A stretch of DNA of 64,000 nucleotides, taken from NCBI GenBank assembly GCA_016748015.1, contig JAAOMT010000769.1, forward strand, positions 20,657-84,656, written 5' to 3'. This stretch comes from Geosiphon pyriformis. Lineage: Eukaryota; Glomeromycota; Glomeromycetes; Archaeosporales; Geosiphonaceae. The notes under the pieces are model-generated. The model saw only the letters and a program-made list of their open reading frames with translations, ran no database searches and was not told the DNA's origin. This document shows, in pieces, positions 10,079 to 21,324 of the stretch. Positions within the stretch are counted from its first letter, which is position 1. The number at the start of each line of letters is the position of its first letter. A program made the position numbers and the translations under genes.

Positions 10079-11845
10079 CTAGAATGCCATAGCATTAACT
10101 TGTGTAGGGGTTTCCTCTTCATATGCTTGGTTTTCTGAAATAAGCTCAGATTGCTTATGAATTTCATAATCAGAAGCGTCATCAATTTCTTGAGTTCCAT
10201 GAGTTTCTGTATCAGAAACATACTGATCTTCATGACTCTCATTACCAGAAACTGTTTCTTGAACTTCATGAGGGTCGACATCTGAATTAACGGCCGAAAG
10301 ATGAGGATTACCGACTTCATGAGAAGCATGAAAATCTTCATCCAAAGCATGCTCATGGAACTCTTCCTCGTGGGCTTCCCCGGGGTCTACAACAGAATCT
10401 TTTTCATGCGAGGTTTGGGAAGTTTTTTCTTCATTTTCCGAGTCTTTACCATGTAAATCATTATCATGAGATGGGTCATCATCGAATGCTGGTTTTAATG
10501 AACCCTCAGACTCGTCATTAGCAGCGATCTTAACTATTGGTTTAGCTTTAGTTTTCGCATCTTTGGCTTGGTCTAAATTTGACTTCTTAGGCAAGGTCTT
10601 GGTCAATGGCGTTGACTTTTTGACCTCGGTTTTGGGTGCTTCTTTTTTAATGGTTGAGGTTTTGGATTGAGTGGGACCAGCTCTTAAGACGTTGGATGCA
10701 TGGGTGACTGTCTTGGGCCTTCGCTCACCAGTTAAGCCGACGGTAGGTTTGGTGGCAGATGTTCCTGACTTTGGAGCAGAAACTTTAGGAACAGGACGCG
10801 TTGTACCAGTTTTACTGGTGGGTTTTGGTTTTTCGGCTTCCCCAGCTGAGGATGACTTACTCTTATCAACGAAGGCGCCAGAAGTTGAAGTTTTAGTTTT
10901 ATCAGCCGAAGTAGTACGTGAATGAGTCGCAGGACGAGTTGAAGCGGTTGTCTTGTTTAAAGTGGCTGAACTTGTCTTGCTGACAGTAGCTGATGAAGTG
11001 ACAGTTGTTACAGTTTTAGCACTGCTTGGGGACTTAGCGCGAGAAGATATTGAAGGCGTCTTAGTTGAACTTTGTGAGCCTGTGGAAGAAGTGCTCGATT
11101 TTTTGGCATGAGTTGCAGTTACACGATTACCAGAAGTAGCTGAAGAATTGGATGATGACTTTAGGCCAGTCGTTGTGGGCGGTTTCTTCACAGTTGGGAC
11201 GGGATTCGGAGGTTTTTTTCCAACTTTCTTAACTTCTACTGCGCTTGATGGCTTGCTGGATTCTTTTACAGGGGCTGCAGAAGGCTTAAGTTCAGATTCA
11301 GCAGCCTCATTAGCTTGTTCATCATTTTCAATTTCGGCCTCGTTGGTTTGTTCTTCAATTTTGATTTCAGTTCTGTTGGATGGCTCTTCGGGAAGAATGA
11401 GTGACTCTTCAGATACCTTTACAATTTCTATATGATCTGCAACAAGGACCTGTTCGGATGTATTAAAGGTGGTTTCACTGTCTTCACTTGATTCTAGTTT
11501 TTTCTCGATTATTTCAGGAAGCTGAATCTCAATTGAAGTAATTTCCAGCTCTGGAGTGAGCTCTTTGTGTGTTGCTCCGTTTCCATTTAAATTGTCGAAA
11601 TTTATAGCAGCAGTGGTATTTTCAACCTCGTGGCCTGAACTCACACTCGTCCTTCTATCAACCCATGCCTGTCCCTCTTTCGTTATATTTACCGTTGTGT
11701 TCGGTTGGTCAAACTGACCAGGCGCAAGATTTATTTTACCAGGGCTGCGAGGTCTTGGGGCAGGGTGAGTTTGGTCAGTACCGTCTTCAAAACGGTTTAT
11801 AAGAGAAGCCACTGGTGCGAGCTTACTATGGTCTGGAATTACCAT
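10079..11845 (-). CDS. Unknown 588-residue low-complexity protein (Ser/Thr/Lys-rich centre, acidic His-rich tail)
   Basis: A single long open frame from ATG 11845 to TAG 10079. I do not recognise the family. The N-terminal part is the most ordered looking: MVIPDHSKLAPVASLINRFE, then APRPRSPGKINLAPGQF. Residues about 60-210 are acidic. The centre (about 215-430) is dominated by Ser, Thr, Lys and Pro with phrases such as KKPPNP, SRAKSPSS and GLTGERRPKTV. The C-terminal 150 residues are rich in Asp, Glu and His. No transmembrane segment or signal peptide is evident, and the protein is probably largely disordered. The bases before the ATG (TTTTTTTTAG) look like a splice acceptor, so an upstream exon, coding or untranslated, is possible. 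Codon use and base composition fit the neighbouring real genes, and the frame is uninterrupted. Confidence 0.8.
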   Translation of the reverse strand: MVIPDHSKLAPVASLINRFEDGTDQTHPAPRPRSPGKINLAPGQFDQPNTTVNITKEGQAWVDRRTSVSSGHEVENTTAAINFDNLNGNGATHKELTPELEITSIEIQLPEIIEKKLESSEDSETTFNTSEQVLVADHIEIVKVSEESLILPEEPSNRTEIKIEEQTNEAEIENDEQANEAAESELKPSAAPVKESSKPSSAVEVKKVGKKPPNPVPTVKKPPTTTGLKSSSNSSATSGNRVTATHAKKSSTSSTGSQSSTKTPSISSRAKSPSSAKTVTTVTSSATVSKTSSATLNKTTASTRPATHSRTTSADKTKTSTSGAFVDKSKSSSAGEAEKPKPTSKTGTTRPVPKVSAPKSGTSATKPTVGLTGERRPKTVTHASNVLRAGPTQSKTSTIKKEAPKTEVKKSTPLTKTLPKKSNLDQAKDAKTKAKPIVKIAANDESEGSLKPAFDDDPSHDNDLHGKDSENEEKTSQTSHEKDSVVDPGEAHEEEFHEHALDEDFHASHEVGNPHLSAVNSDVDPHEVQETVSGNESHEDQYVSDTETHGTQEIDDASDYEIHKQSELISENQAYEEETPTQVNAMAF

Positions 11846-12405
11846 CTAAAAAAATTAAAAGCGAGCACTTGTTAAAATATTCGTTCGTTTTCTAGTCACA
11901 AGAATTCATAAGTTGTTGTTACGCGTACATTGGTTTTATTGAAAATGTGGTTTTGTTTAAACCCGAGATTGGCCGTTAATAAAAGAAGTTTTGGGGCGTC
12001 AATTTGGTCACTCTCTAAATAAAGCGCAACGTCATTAGGAAGTAATAACAATAATAAAAATTGGTTTTTTTTGCTGACTAGCAAATGATTAAGGCAAATC
12101 CAATCAAGGAGTTCCATGTGATTGACATAAATGATATCATCATGTGGCATCACCGCCAAGTTCCTTACGGTAGCTGTATATGTATCTGCTCCTTAGGATT
12201 CTCCCACCCGCCATCGACCTTGAATTGGAAAGGCTTTGCTAAGCTTTATAACTATCACACGCTCCTTCACCAATTCAGCTATTCGTTTTTATAATTGATA
12301 CAGTTCTCGTGCCGCACACGTTTTAAGCAGTTTAACGAAGTTATTTTATCTACAGGGGTCTAGAAAAACTCGAGACTTTTTACATAGATTTCTGCATTTC
12401 GCGGG
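11846..12405. promoter_or_regulatory. Shared upstream region of divergent unknown gene and FAF2-like gene
   Basis: About 560 bp between two divergent genes. A possible upstream exon of the minus-strand gene may lie here (acceptor directly before ATG 11845). I searched by eye for a UBA-coding exon for the FAF2-like gene and found none. No specific regulatory site is claimed. Confidence 0.45.
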
Positions 12406-13927
12406 ATGGTTTTCTTTACGATTGTGACGGCTTGCGTAAATCTTTTTAGGTCTATTTTGACAGCGATTCTTTATCCATTCACCTCACAAGCTGCTATAGC
12501 CAACAACCAGTCGCAACGGTTGCGAGCTCAGGAGCCACGCGCCGCGGCAGCTCAGTTTAAAAGAGATTTTGAGGAAAAGTATGGAACTCTACACCCTGAT
12601 TTTTTTGAAGGTGGCTACTTACAGGTGCAAAATTTTTACAGTTTTATTTTTTTCTAAAAGGTAATTCATAAAATTAACTTTAAATTAGGCTTTAGAACAA
12701 GCTAAAAGTGAATTACGGTTTTTGATGGTGATACTGCAAACGGACGAACATGACAACACAGAGAAATTCAATAAGTGAGCGAAGGAAATACATGGTGGAT
12801 TTTCATTGGATTGTCTGAGCTATTACTCAATCAACAGAATTACTTTAACAGCGAGACATTAACTTCACAAATCCTAATATCATTTCTGCGCGAGAATAAT
12901 GTATTGGTGTGGGCAGGAAATATCAAAGATGCCGAAGCGTATACAGGTATGCAGGAAAATCTTGTCATTATTTTTAAACTCACTTTTCTTGTAAATCTTG
13001 AAAATGCTGACTGGCTCGGTTTTACATAGTGAATAACAAATTAGAGGCTACTACTTATCCTTTTGCAGGTATTATTGTACTCCAAACACCTCAGTCTGGT
13101 ACAGGAGTAAGTGGGAAGATGGTACTTGTCGATCGTATCGAAGGTAATCAGGACATATTTTGAGTTTTTATCATTTGGGCAATTCAACTTCAGTTTCATC
13201 TTTGCCCTGAAAAAAAAAAAGGATTTTCAACGCCCGACACACTGATCGCACATCTTACCAATCAAATTAATCTACATGATTCGGGGCTGCAACTCATTCG
13301 AAACGAGCGCACAGAAAGAGATTCTGCTCGGCAGATTCGAGAACAACAAGATTATGCATACCTTGCATCATTGCAGGCTGATCAAGAAAAAGAAAGGAAA
13401 GCGCGTGAAACTGCAGAAGCACAAAGATTAGCAGAAGAGCATGCTCGAAAAAAAGAAGCAGAGTTTAAATCGTTGTCCGAAAAGAAAGAAATTTGGAGAA
13501 GATGGGCTTTAAATCAATTGCCTGATGAACCCATCACAAGTGAAAAGAATATTGCTAGGCTGGTATTCAAACTTCGTAATGGGGAGAGACTTATACGGAA
13601 CTTCAGAGGAAACGAATCCGTTGAGGTTGATGCTGTGTGATGAAATGACACATTTTTAAAAATTCAAAAACGTCACTCATTGCATTTTTTCAACAGGCCA
13701 TTTATACTTTTGTCGACACGTATCATCTTCGAACGGAATTGACTTCTACATCCCCCTCATCGCCACCGAATAATTATGTTCATACCTTTGATTTCTTGCT
13801 TGTTTCTCCATACCCTCGTACCATCCATCACCCAGATAGCCAAAAAACGATTAAAGAAGAGCCAGGACTTTGGCCAAGTGCCCAGTTGCACGTTGAAGGA
13901 CTTGTAGAAGAATCAGAGGAAGAGTAA
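12406..13927 (+). CDS. FAF2/UBXD8-type protein: membrane hairpin, UAS thioredoxin-like domain, UBX
   Basis: Six exons, 12406-12624, 12689-12774, 12852-12946, 13030-13143, 13222-13625 and 13697-13927, join in frame to 382 residues. The N terminus MVFFTIVTACVNLFRSILTAILYPF is a hydrophobic segment like the ER/lipid-droplet hairpin of FAF2. The UAS domain follows (FEEKYGTLHPDFFEGGYLQALEQAKSELRFLMV, then ENNVLVWAGNIKD and ATTYPFAGIIVLQ), then a long charged coiled coil (YLASLQADQEKERKARE), then the UBX domain (NIARLVFKLRNGERLIRNF, ending EEPGLWPSAQLHVEGLVEE). Family members recruit the p97/Cdc48 ATPase to ER-associated degradation and lipid droplets. The N-terminal UBA of animal FAF2 (445 residues) is not seen; it may be absent or on an unseen exon. 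The intron at 13144-13221 ends in an unusual poly-A run before its AG. Confidence 0.93.
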
Positions 13928-15550
13928 AGGTAAATGATTATTGGCCTCCTAAAAACATTTTTCTTTGTGTTGTGGCTTATGAAAGATAAATTTGACTCCT
14001 CGAAGATATAAGGTTTATGATAAATGTTAAACGAGAAATCAAATATCATTATAAGTCAACGTGAAAGTTAATGAAATAAAGTTTATCTGTCTTTGCCATA
14101 TTTCTATAACTGATAAGAATATAAGCGTAAACTTGATTTCTAAAACCAAAGAAAATTTATGCTTAAAATAAAGCGTGAAACGTGACTCGGATGATATTAT
14201 TTTTTCTATTATATATTGGATGATGCTACAAAGTTCTCACCAATTAGATCTTGAAGATAAAAATACATGATACTTTAGTTCGAGCCAATAAAAAGGACTG
14301 CATTGGTCGATCAAGAACATTGTTTATTTTAATTACTCTCAATCATAGATGGCATTAAACAAAACCATCAACATATGTCAATATTTAATTAATTTTTATA
14401 AAAATAAGACACTTATTTTTACTTATTAATCGATTAAATAAAATTTATTTTAAAATCTTTATGCATTAACATTTTTCAAAAAATATTGGCACTAACATAT
14501 AAAAAATAAAACTGAATATATTAATTGGTTTATTTTATTACTTTCTCGTTAATTGCATATTGCATGACATATTTTAATATTAAGCTTTTTTAAAATTATT
14601 TTCTAAGGATAAATCTAAAAACATTTATTATAGATTATTTTGCGAATCTTTAAATTGTAATATGAACATTAATTTTAGGAAATTGAGCAAAAACAAACTC
14701 TTGCTAACACACAAAATTCTCAATTAATAATTATTTTTATGTTAATAAAATATTTAGGTTGACTATTTGAATAATTATCTTTTAAAAGAAACTTACCCAA
14801 ATAATTTAAATATAACTAAGAATATTTTACCAGCAGTTTTAAGATACATAATTATTTTAATTTCCAAAAATAATCTATGAATAAATATTGAAAACGCGCT
14901 TATTTTACAATTCATTTTTTTTTAAAACATTCTTTTACTTTATTATAATAATTACACAAACCATCTATTAAAAATGATTTAAATAATTGATATTGAAAAG
15001 AAAATATTTTTTGCAATGTGTTTAACTATAATTGTTTAACGGAAAAAGTATTTAAATGTCAATAATATTTATAAGAAAATGATTTGCACGAATTTTAATT
15101 TAAATGACATAAATTTATCGATGCCAATGTTTGTGAAAAATGAAAATTCTTAATGGTTAAGGATTTTCTTTCAAGGCTAATTTTTTTCTGGACATATTAA
15201 GCTGTAAGCTTCTTAATTATTAGAATACTCCCCTCTGAATATCACTATACTTAATATGGGTACACAACCTGAAACCATCAAGCTACATTTTTCCTAAGTT
15301 TAGAATTTTTAGCTTTTCTATTTTCAAGAGAAAAAAAACTTTTGTTTTTATCGGATTATCTATTTGGAGTTTCAACATATTTGCCGATTAGTTAACCAGT
15401 TTCTTTCATTTTAATTATAGCAATTCACCAAATTTATAAAAATCATAAAAATTAAAATAAAATGACATTTGAAAAATATGTATAGAATTTCTCATTTTAT
15501 AAAATGAAGTTCGCATTAATTAATGTATACATTTTCTTGAAAGTTTTTGT
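13928..15550. other. Intergenic, increasingly AT-rich, no gene recognised
   Basis: After the FAF2-like stop codon the sequence keeps gene-island composition to about 14300, then becomes AT-rich. No coding sequence, RNA gene or repeat was recognised. The right arm of the inverted repeat begins near 15551. Confidence 0.6.
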
Positions 15551-15945
15551 TTTTTAAATAATAAATAGTTGGTATTAAATAAATGCACATTTAATTTACT
15601 TACTATATTTAAAAATCTAAATTGGTTTAAAAATAGAAAAATTTATTATAAATTTTTTTAAGTAAAAAATTTCATATTTATTTTTGGCTAAAAAGTTAGT
15701 ATAAAAAAACCATTAGAGTTTGGTCAAAATTTTTTAATAATTTAATTTTTTATTTTAATGATTGTATTTATTACAATTAAGATTTTATATTTTATATTTT
15801 AAACCCAAATTAAAAACTTGGATCATTTTAAAAATAATTTCATTAATATGATATATAAATTATTTTAAAATAAAATACAAAAATAAAATAATAATTAAAA
15901 TCTTTGTTATTAAAAAAATGTTTGCAATTATTATAAATGATTAAA

Positions 15946-16190
15946 NNNNNNNNNNNNNNNNNNNNNNNNNNNNNNNNNNNNNNNNNNNNNNNNNNNNNNN
16001 NNNNNNNNNNNNNNNNNNNNNNNNNNNNNNNNNNNNNNNNNNNNNNNNNNNNNNNNNNNNNNNNNNNNNNNNNNNNNNNNNNNNNNNNNNNNNNNNNNNN
16101 NNNNNNNNNNNNNNNNNNNNNNNNNNNNNNNNNNNNNNNNNNNNNNNNNNNNNNNNNNNNNNNNNNNNNNNNNNNNNNNNNNNNNNNNNN
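15946..16190. other. Assembly gap (245 N)
   Basis: A run of N at the place in the right arm that matches 4291-4523 in the left arm, which is 233 bp including its own gap. The open frame that spans it is only N. Confidence 0.99.
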
Positions 16191-17340
16191 AGTTTAGATA
16201 TTCAAAAACCTTTTGTTTCTCCTTTAAAAGGTATGAAGTATTTTAGAAAGTTAAAATATAAATATGTAAATATAATTTTTTACTATTTATTATATTTAGA
16301 TGATTCTTAATAAATTAAAATTGTACTAAATAAATAATTATGTTGAACTCTATATATTAAATTTGATCTTTTCATAAAGAATTATTTTAGATAAAGATTT
16401 ATTATGTTTTAAAATAATAATTATATTATCTGAAATATTTTAAATACATATTTTTGTTGATTTATCAAATTATTATAAAGATTATTCTTGAATTATTCCT
16501 AAAAATTGGTATTTTTTACAAATTATATTATGATTTAGATGTGAAAGTTTTATTAATAATTGATAAATTTTTAGTACAAGCTATTTCTTTTTTTAAATTT
16601 TCTTTATTAGATTAAACTTTTGAGTACTGATTTATCTTAGGTAAATTATAGTTATTTTTTTACCTTTATATTAAGAAATCAATTAAATAAAAAATAATAA
16701 AATTTTTAAGTTTAATATAAAAAAATTTATTACTTTAAAAAACCAAATGGGCATTTTCAATATTTTTTTTTTTTGAAAATATAATTTTTCAAAAATGTTA
16801 CAAAATAACATATTTGCATAAATTGATAAAATAAATTTTATTTACCATTTTAAATTCCAATAAAATATATAATTGACTTACCATTATTTATTTATGTTAT
16901 TTCAACAATTTTATTTATTGACAACTTAAAAAATGTAATATTCAAATTTAATTTATTTTTAATTAAGTACTTGTGTTTTTAAAAAATAATAAGAAATTTT
17001 GAATGATCTGAAAGTTTAGGGAGATAAATTATTCACCAATTAATAGAAATTTATGATTAACTTTAATTTAGGTGATTTGTTAACATAGAGAAACAATATA
17101 AATAATATACAAATTCCATCTTTAAGAAATTACTTTCTATATCTATGAAGAACTGTCTAAATATAATAAATAATAAAAGAAATAAGCATTAAATAAAAGG
17201 ATAAATTTTATTAATGATTAATGATTAATGATAGATGTAATTTCTTACTTTCAGGCAAGTAAACTAATTCTTTTAAGAAATAAAGTAGATTAAAGTAAAT
17301 TATTAATCTATTGTATAATAATTAAATCAATGAATTAATC

Positions 17341-18770
17341 AATACAAAAAATAGATAAACTAACCTTTTGAAAAATCAACTATTTGTGCAGTTAAAAGAT
17401 AATTTGTATAAAATGCTCCTGAATGAATGTTTATCTTTATTGTTGAAGGTTTTGTTATCTCATTGCGTTTCTTGGTTATTTTAAAGATTTCAATATATTT
17501 TGAAAATTTTCTTAAAAATTTTGTTGTCAAGTTGTTTTTTAGAATTTTTTTTACGTATTTATCTAATTTTAAAAACTTGGAATTTGTGTCACTAAATTCC
17601 TTCAACTTCTTGTAAACTTCTATTGCAGTAGGACAATTCTCAAGATTAATATTCTAACATTTTACAATTATTTTAGCAATACAAGGTGAAATAAGTAAGA
17701 AGGTAATTTCAGATCTTTAACTATTTAAAATAGCTATTATAAGAATGGTGTCATAAAAGCAATTATGAAAAGAAGACTTTCCTGTTGCTAATTCTCATAA
17801 TAACATTTTATAACTATAAATATTACCAGCTGTTGTAAATTTTTCTCCTCTTAAAACTTCTGATAGAATATATGAAATCACTCTATATATTATTTTTTTC
17901 TCTGTTGTTGTTGCTTTATTGTTTATAGGTTGACATAATCTGAAGTTTCCAATATCTACCTATTGTTCATTATGTTGTAAGATATTGTCCGAGTGTAAGT
18001 TATGATAAACCATACTGGAATTATGAATTGAAAAAAGTCCATAAGCTATATAAAATGTGATTATTAATTTATATTTTCAACCTGTAGAATAGAAATTTGT
18101 TGATAAATATTTTCACATGTCTCTATGCTTAGCAAACTCTATCACAATTCTATACTTAAATGTTTCAGGATTTTATATAATCCCCAATATTAAAAAGATA
18201 TAACTTAAATATATACTTAACAAATATACCACTTTGAATATTTAACTATTAACACAATATATAAAAGTAAATAAATAAATAAATAATAGATAAATATGAA
18301 TTAATTTTATATATAAATATAAATAATAATATTTTGTTTATCTTTTTAAACAATTCTTCACTGTTTGTTTTTATAATTTTTATTGCTACTTCTGTGCCTA
18401 TTTTTTCTTTTTTATATTCCATTTCACCATGATGTTTTATATTCTAAAGATCAAGTAATCTATAAATTAAGGTTGCTTTATAAATTATACTAAACCCTTC
18501 TTAAGCAATTTTATTAATATTTGACAAATGCTCCTATGAAATTCATTCATAGTAATTGAATACACGATTATTATTATTTGGATTTTTAATTATCTTATCA
18601 ACTACTTTATTACCACTTGAAAAGTCTGTATAAAGTTTTTCAAAAAATATAAACCAGCATGCCATACATAAATTATAATCTTTATTATTTTTAATACTTC
18701 TTTAAAACTATTTACATTTGTTGTAATCATGAACATATGGATAATATTTATTAATTTTTTTGTATTCCAT
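17341..18770 (-). pseudogene. TKL-type protein kinase pseudogene (copy B)
   Basis: Reverse-strand copy of kinase A, starting at an ATG at 18770-18768 (MEYKKINKY) and running to the VDFSKG end near 17361. It is riddled with stops. In exon 1 alone, codons that are CGG and CAA in copy A read TAG and TAA, and two TGG codons of the YEWIPWE motif read TGA and TAG. The glycine-loop Gln codon is also TAA. Nearly all these changes are C to T or G to A. The C-terminal part (17360-17605) stays open and matches the tail of copy A. It has no coding capacity as a kinase. Confidence 0.85.
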
Positions 18771-19279
18771 AATGTGAATAAAGAACAATGAATAAAAAAG
18801 AATAAAAAGTAAATAAATGATTATTCAAAGAGAGTCTCTTTAAAGATTTATTTAATAATATATTTAGAAAATTATTTGTTTAAAGATGAGTTCTTATTTA
18901 TGTTGTTTCTTCTATGTTCTCATAGAAGAAACAAATCAATTTTTTAAACCTTATTTATTATACTAAATAGGTTTAACTATGAACAAATTTAAATTGCTAT
19001 ATTATACAAAATACTGAAAAATTTTCCAATTGTCTTATAAGACCCCTATCATAATACTTTGTAAACAAATATGGCTTTAATTAAATTAAAAAAAAAAGAA
19101 AAAACAGTTTAACTTTTAATAATAATGCTGTTTTGTCAAATTGTGAAAGTGATAATAAATTAAAAAAAATGATTAAAAATATGATATTTTTAAAACTTAT
19201 AGATTCCAATATATATCCTATTTTATGTTTTAAATCTAGGTAACTAAACTTATCTTTTTGTTTAAATCTTATTAATTTG

Positions 19280-19289
19280 AATAATAGGG
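19280..19289. repeat. Target-site duplication, 5' copy
   Basis: AATAATAGGG directly before the LINE 5' end. The identical 10 bases follow its poly-A tail at 26042-26051, and a single copy (as CCCTATTATT) is at 1089-1098 in the left inverted-repeat arm, the empty site. Confidence 0.85.
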
Positions 19290-19383
19290 GATAAAAAAAA
19301 CCTCTTTCTCTCCTTCGTCCAAAATTCCCAAAAAAGAGTCAAAAGTTTTTTCAAAAGAAGTTTTTTACCATTCAGTATGATAA

Positions 19384-21219
19384 ATCAAAACTGTTCTTTG
19401 ATTACGAGACCACTGTTGGCTCTGTTATTGCTGTTATGAAAAAGACTATTAAAGTTTCTGGTTCTGAGAGTGGTTTCAAGGTGGTTGCATTGAATAAGAA
19501 GAAGAAGGAAGGTGTATTGGCAGAGAGTATTGATAATAAAAGGGTTGCTGCTAAAGCTCTTGGTGCTCGTTCATGAAGTTCTAAAACAGGTAACACTACT
19601 GAGTCTGAGAGTATTGACATGGAGGAGGAATGCTTAGTTGAAGAAACCAGTGTTGACTATGGTGAGAGTGGTGCTTTCATGGAAGAGGATCCTAATCAAA
19701 TGCCAAAGAGTTTGCATGTAAAAACCAAAAAGGTGTTAGAGAAGCCTCTGGGTGTAATTGATTATGGTACTGTCAATACAGATGATGATGTGTTAGATGA
19801 TTTCTTTCTTCTCTCACCTCCTCTACCTATCAAACTGTCCATGCAAGTGCCTGTTCGAAAATTCTTTGCTTTAAATATTGATCTTGTGACTGTCATTGGG
19901 AAATCTTCTCAGGAAAAATTAAGTTTTATCAGGAAAATTTTTTCAAGTGTGAATGGTTTTGGGAGGGCTTCTACCTCTTCAAAATTTGGTAGAATTATTT
20001 ATGCAACTTTCACTTCAGAAAAGGCAATGATAGCTGCTGAGAAGTTGGCAAATGATTGTGGTATTGTGGTAAACACTAATCTCAAGCGCCCTGGCAATAT
20101 TCATACAAATCGGGATATTGTGTTAAAAAAAATTTCTGTGGGAACATTAATAGAGGCTGTGTGCACAGCTGTGTCTGAATTTGGGATTATTAAGAAGATC
20201 AGAATGCAGTTGGTGGAATTGTGGCAGAAAGCAATTGTCGAGATGAAAAATCAAAATCAGGCTGATCTCTTGGTAAACAAATAGTCTATTCTTATTGAGA
20301 AAGATGCAGTTTGTGTGGCCAGAGCTGATGTGGATAAACAAACATGGAATTCTAGAGACAGATTTAGGGCATTGCTTTACACTCTTCCCGTGGGTACAAA
20401 TGCTTATAATCTGTGAGATTTTTTGGATTTGGTGGGTGAGAAAACATGCATCATTGATCGCAATCCTGTTGACTACACTTGTGACACTGCACTTCTGTGG
20501 GTTTTGGGTCTGAGGATGTCTTATTGCAGGCTATAGCTAATATGCCTATTATAAAAGGTGTACATCTCCACTAGTCGTGTTTGTCTACTGTCTTGTGTTT
20601 CTCTTGCAATTCTCTTGGTCATACATCTTTGGTTTGTAAGTTGAATGGTGAGTCTTTAGGTCCTAAGAGCAAGAGAACCCCTCTCTCGGCTCAGGATCAG
20701 TTTAGATTGACAAAGATTTATGAGAAAAAGTCTGCACCCGTTTCCCATCCTATGGCTTTTGGTGGTAAGATTTGGGCTTTGGTAGTTGGCTCTCCTTCTT
20801 CAAACACATCTTGTGGATATGATTCCCAACTTGGTTCTATTGGTATTGGTAAACCTCTCCCTCCTGTGGTGAATAATTTGGAAAAACAGTTGGTTACTAT
20901 TAAAAACAGTCTTGTCAGCTTCACAGAACAAATTGGTAAGTTGGCTAAGAAGTTGGATTCATTCACGCTGGCAGTTTCCCAGCCTAGCCCTGGATGTCAG
21001 CTGCCAGTAATCTTCCCATCACAGGATCAGGTGGGTGATATAATAATGAGAGAGAGCTCGGGTGAAGCCACTTATGGCAAAACTGCTATGCTTGTGGATC
21101 TGTCTGTGTCCTCCCAAGTAATCAAGCTAGAAACTATGTTGGAGGGTCTTTCAGCCTCTGTTCTAAGCTTGTCTGCTCACTTTGATGGTTTGGTTCTGGC
21201 TGACAGTGTGCTTCCTTAA
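19384..21219 (+). pseudogene. LINE ORF1 (nucleic-acid-binding protein), broken
   Basis: The frame can be followed from about 19384 to the stop at 21219. It has an RNA-recognition-like region (KFFALNIDLVTVIGKSSQEK, then GTLIEAVCTAVSEFGIIKKI), a CCHC zinc knuckle (CFSCNSLGHTSLVC, CX2CX4HX4C, near 20596-20637) and a helical C-terminal part. Four stops interrupt it: TGA 19574, TAG 20282, TGA 20414 and TAG 20572. In each case the context and recalled relatives suggest Trp (TGG). A frameshift near 20490-20510 moves the frame by one base. ORF1 proteins coat the LINE RNA. Confidence 0.85.
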
Positions 21220-21324
21220 CTCTCTTCTCAATGACCAATCTTTATCTGGAAAATTGCCATGTGTAACATTAGAGATATGAACAATCCTGCCAAACAGAAC
21301 GATATTGTTTAATAACACAAAGAT

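Noticed and set aside
10054-10356. Second minus-strand frame inside the 588-residue gene
   Set aside because: A shadow frame rich in Met/Leu/Lys; the long frame has coding composition.
10671-11435. Plus-strand frames inside the 588-residue gene
   Set aside because: Antisense shadows of the Ser/Thr/Lys-rich coding sequence.
15937-16197. Open frame of 86 codons
   Set aside because: It consists almost only of N; it is an assembly gap.
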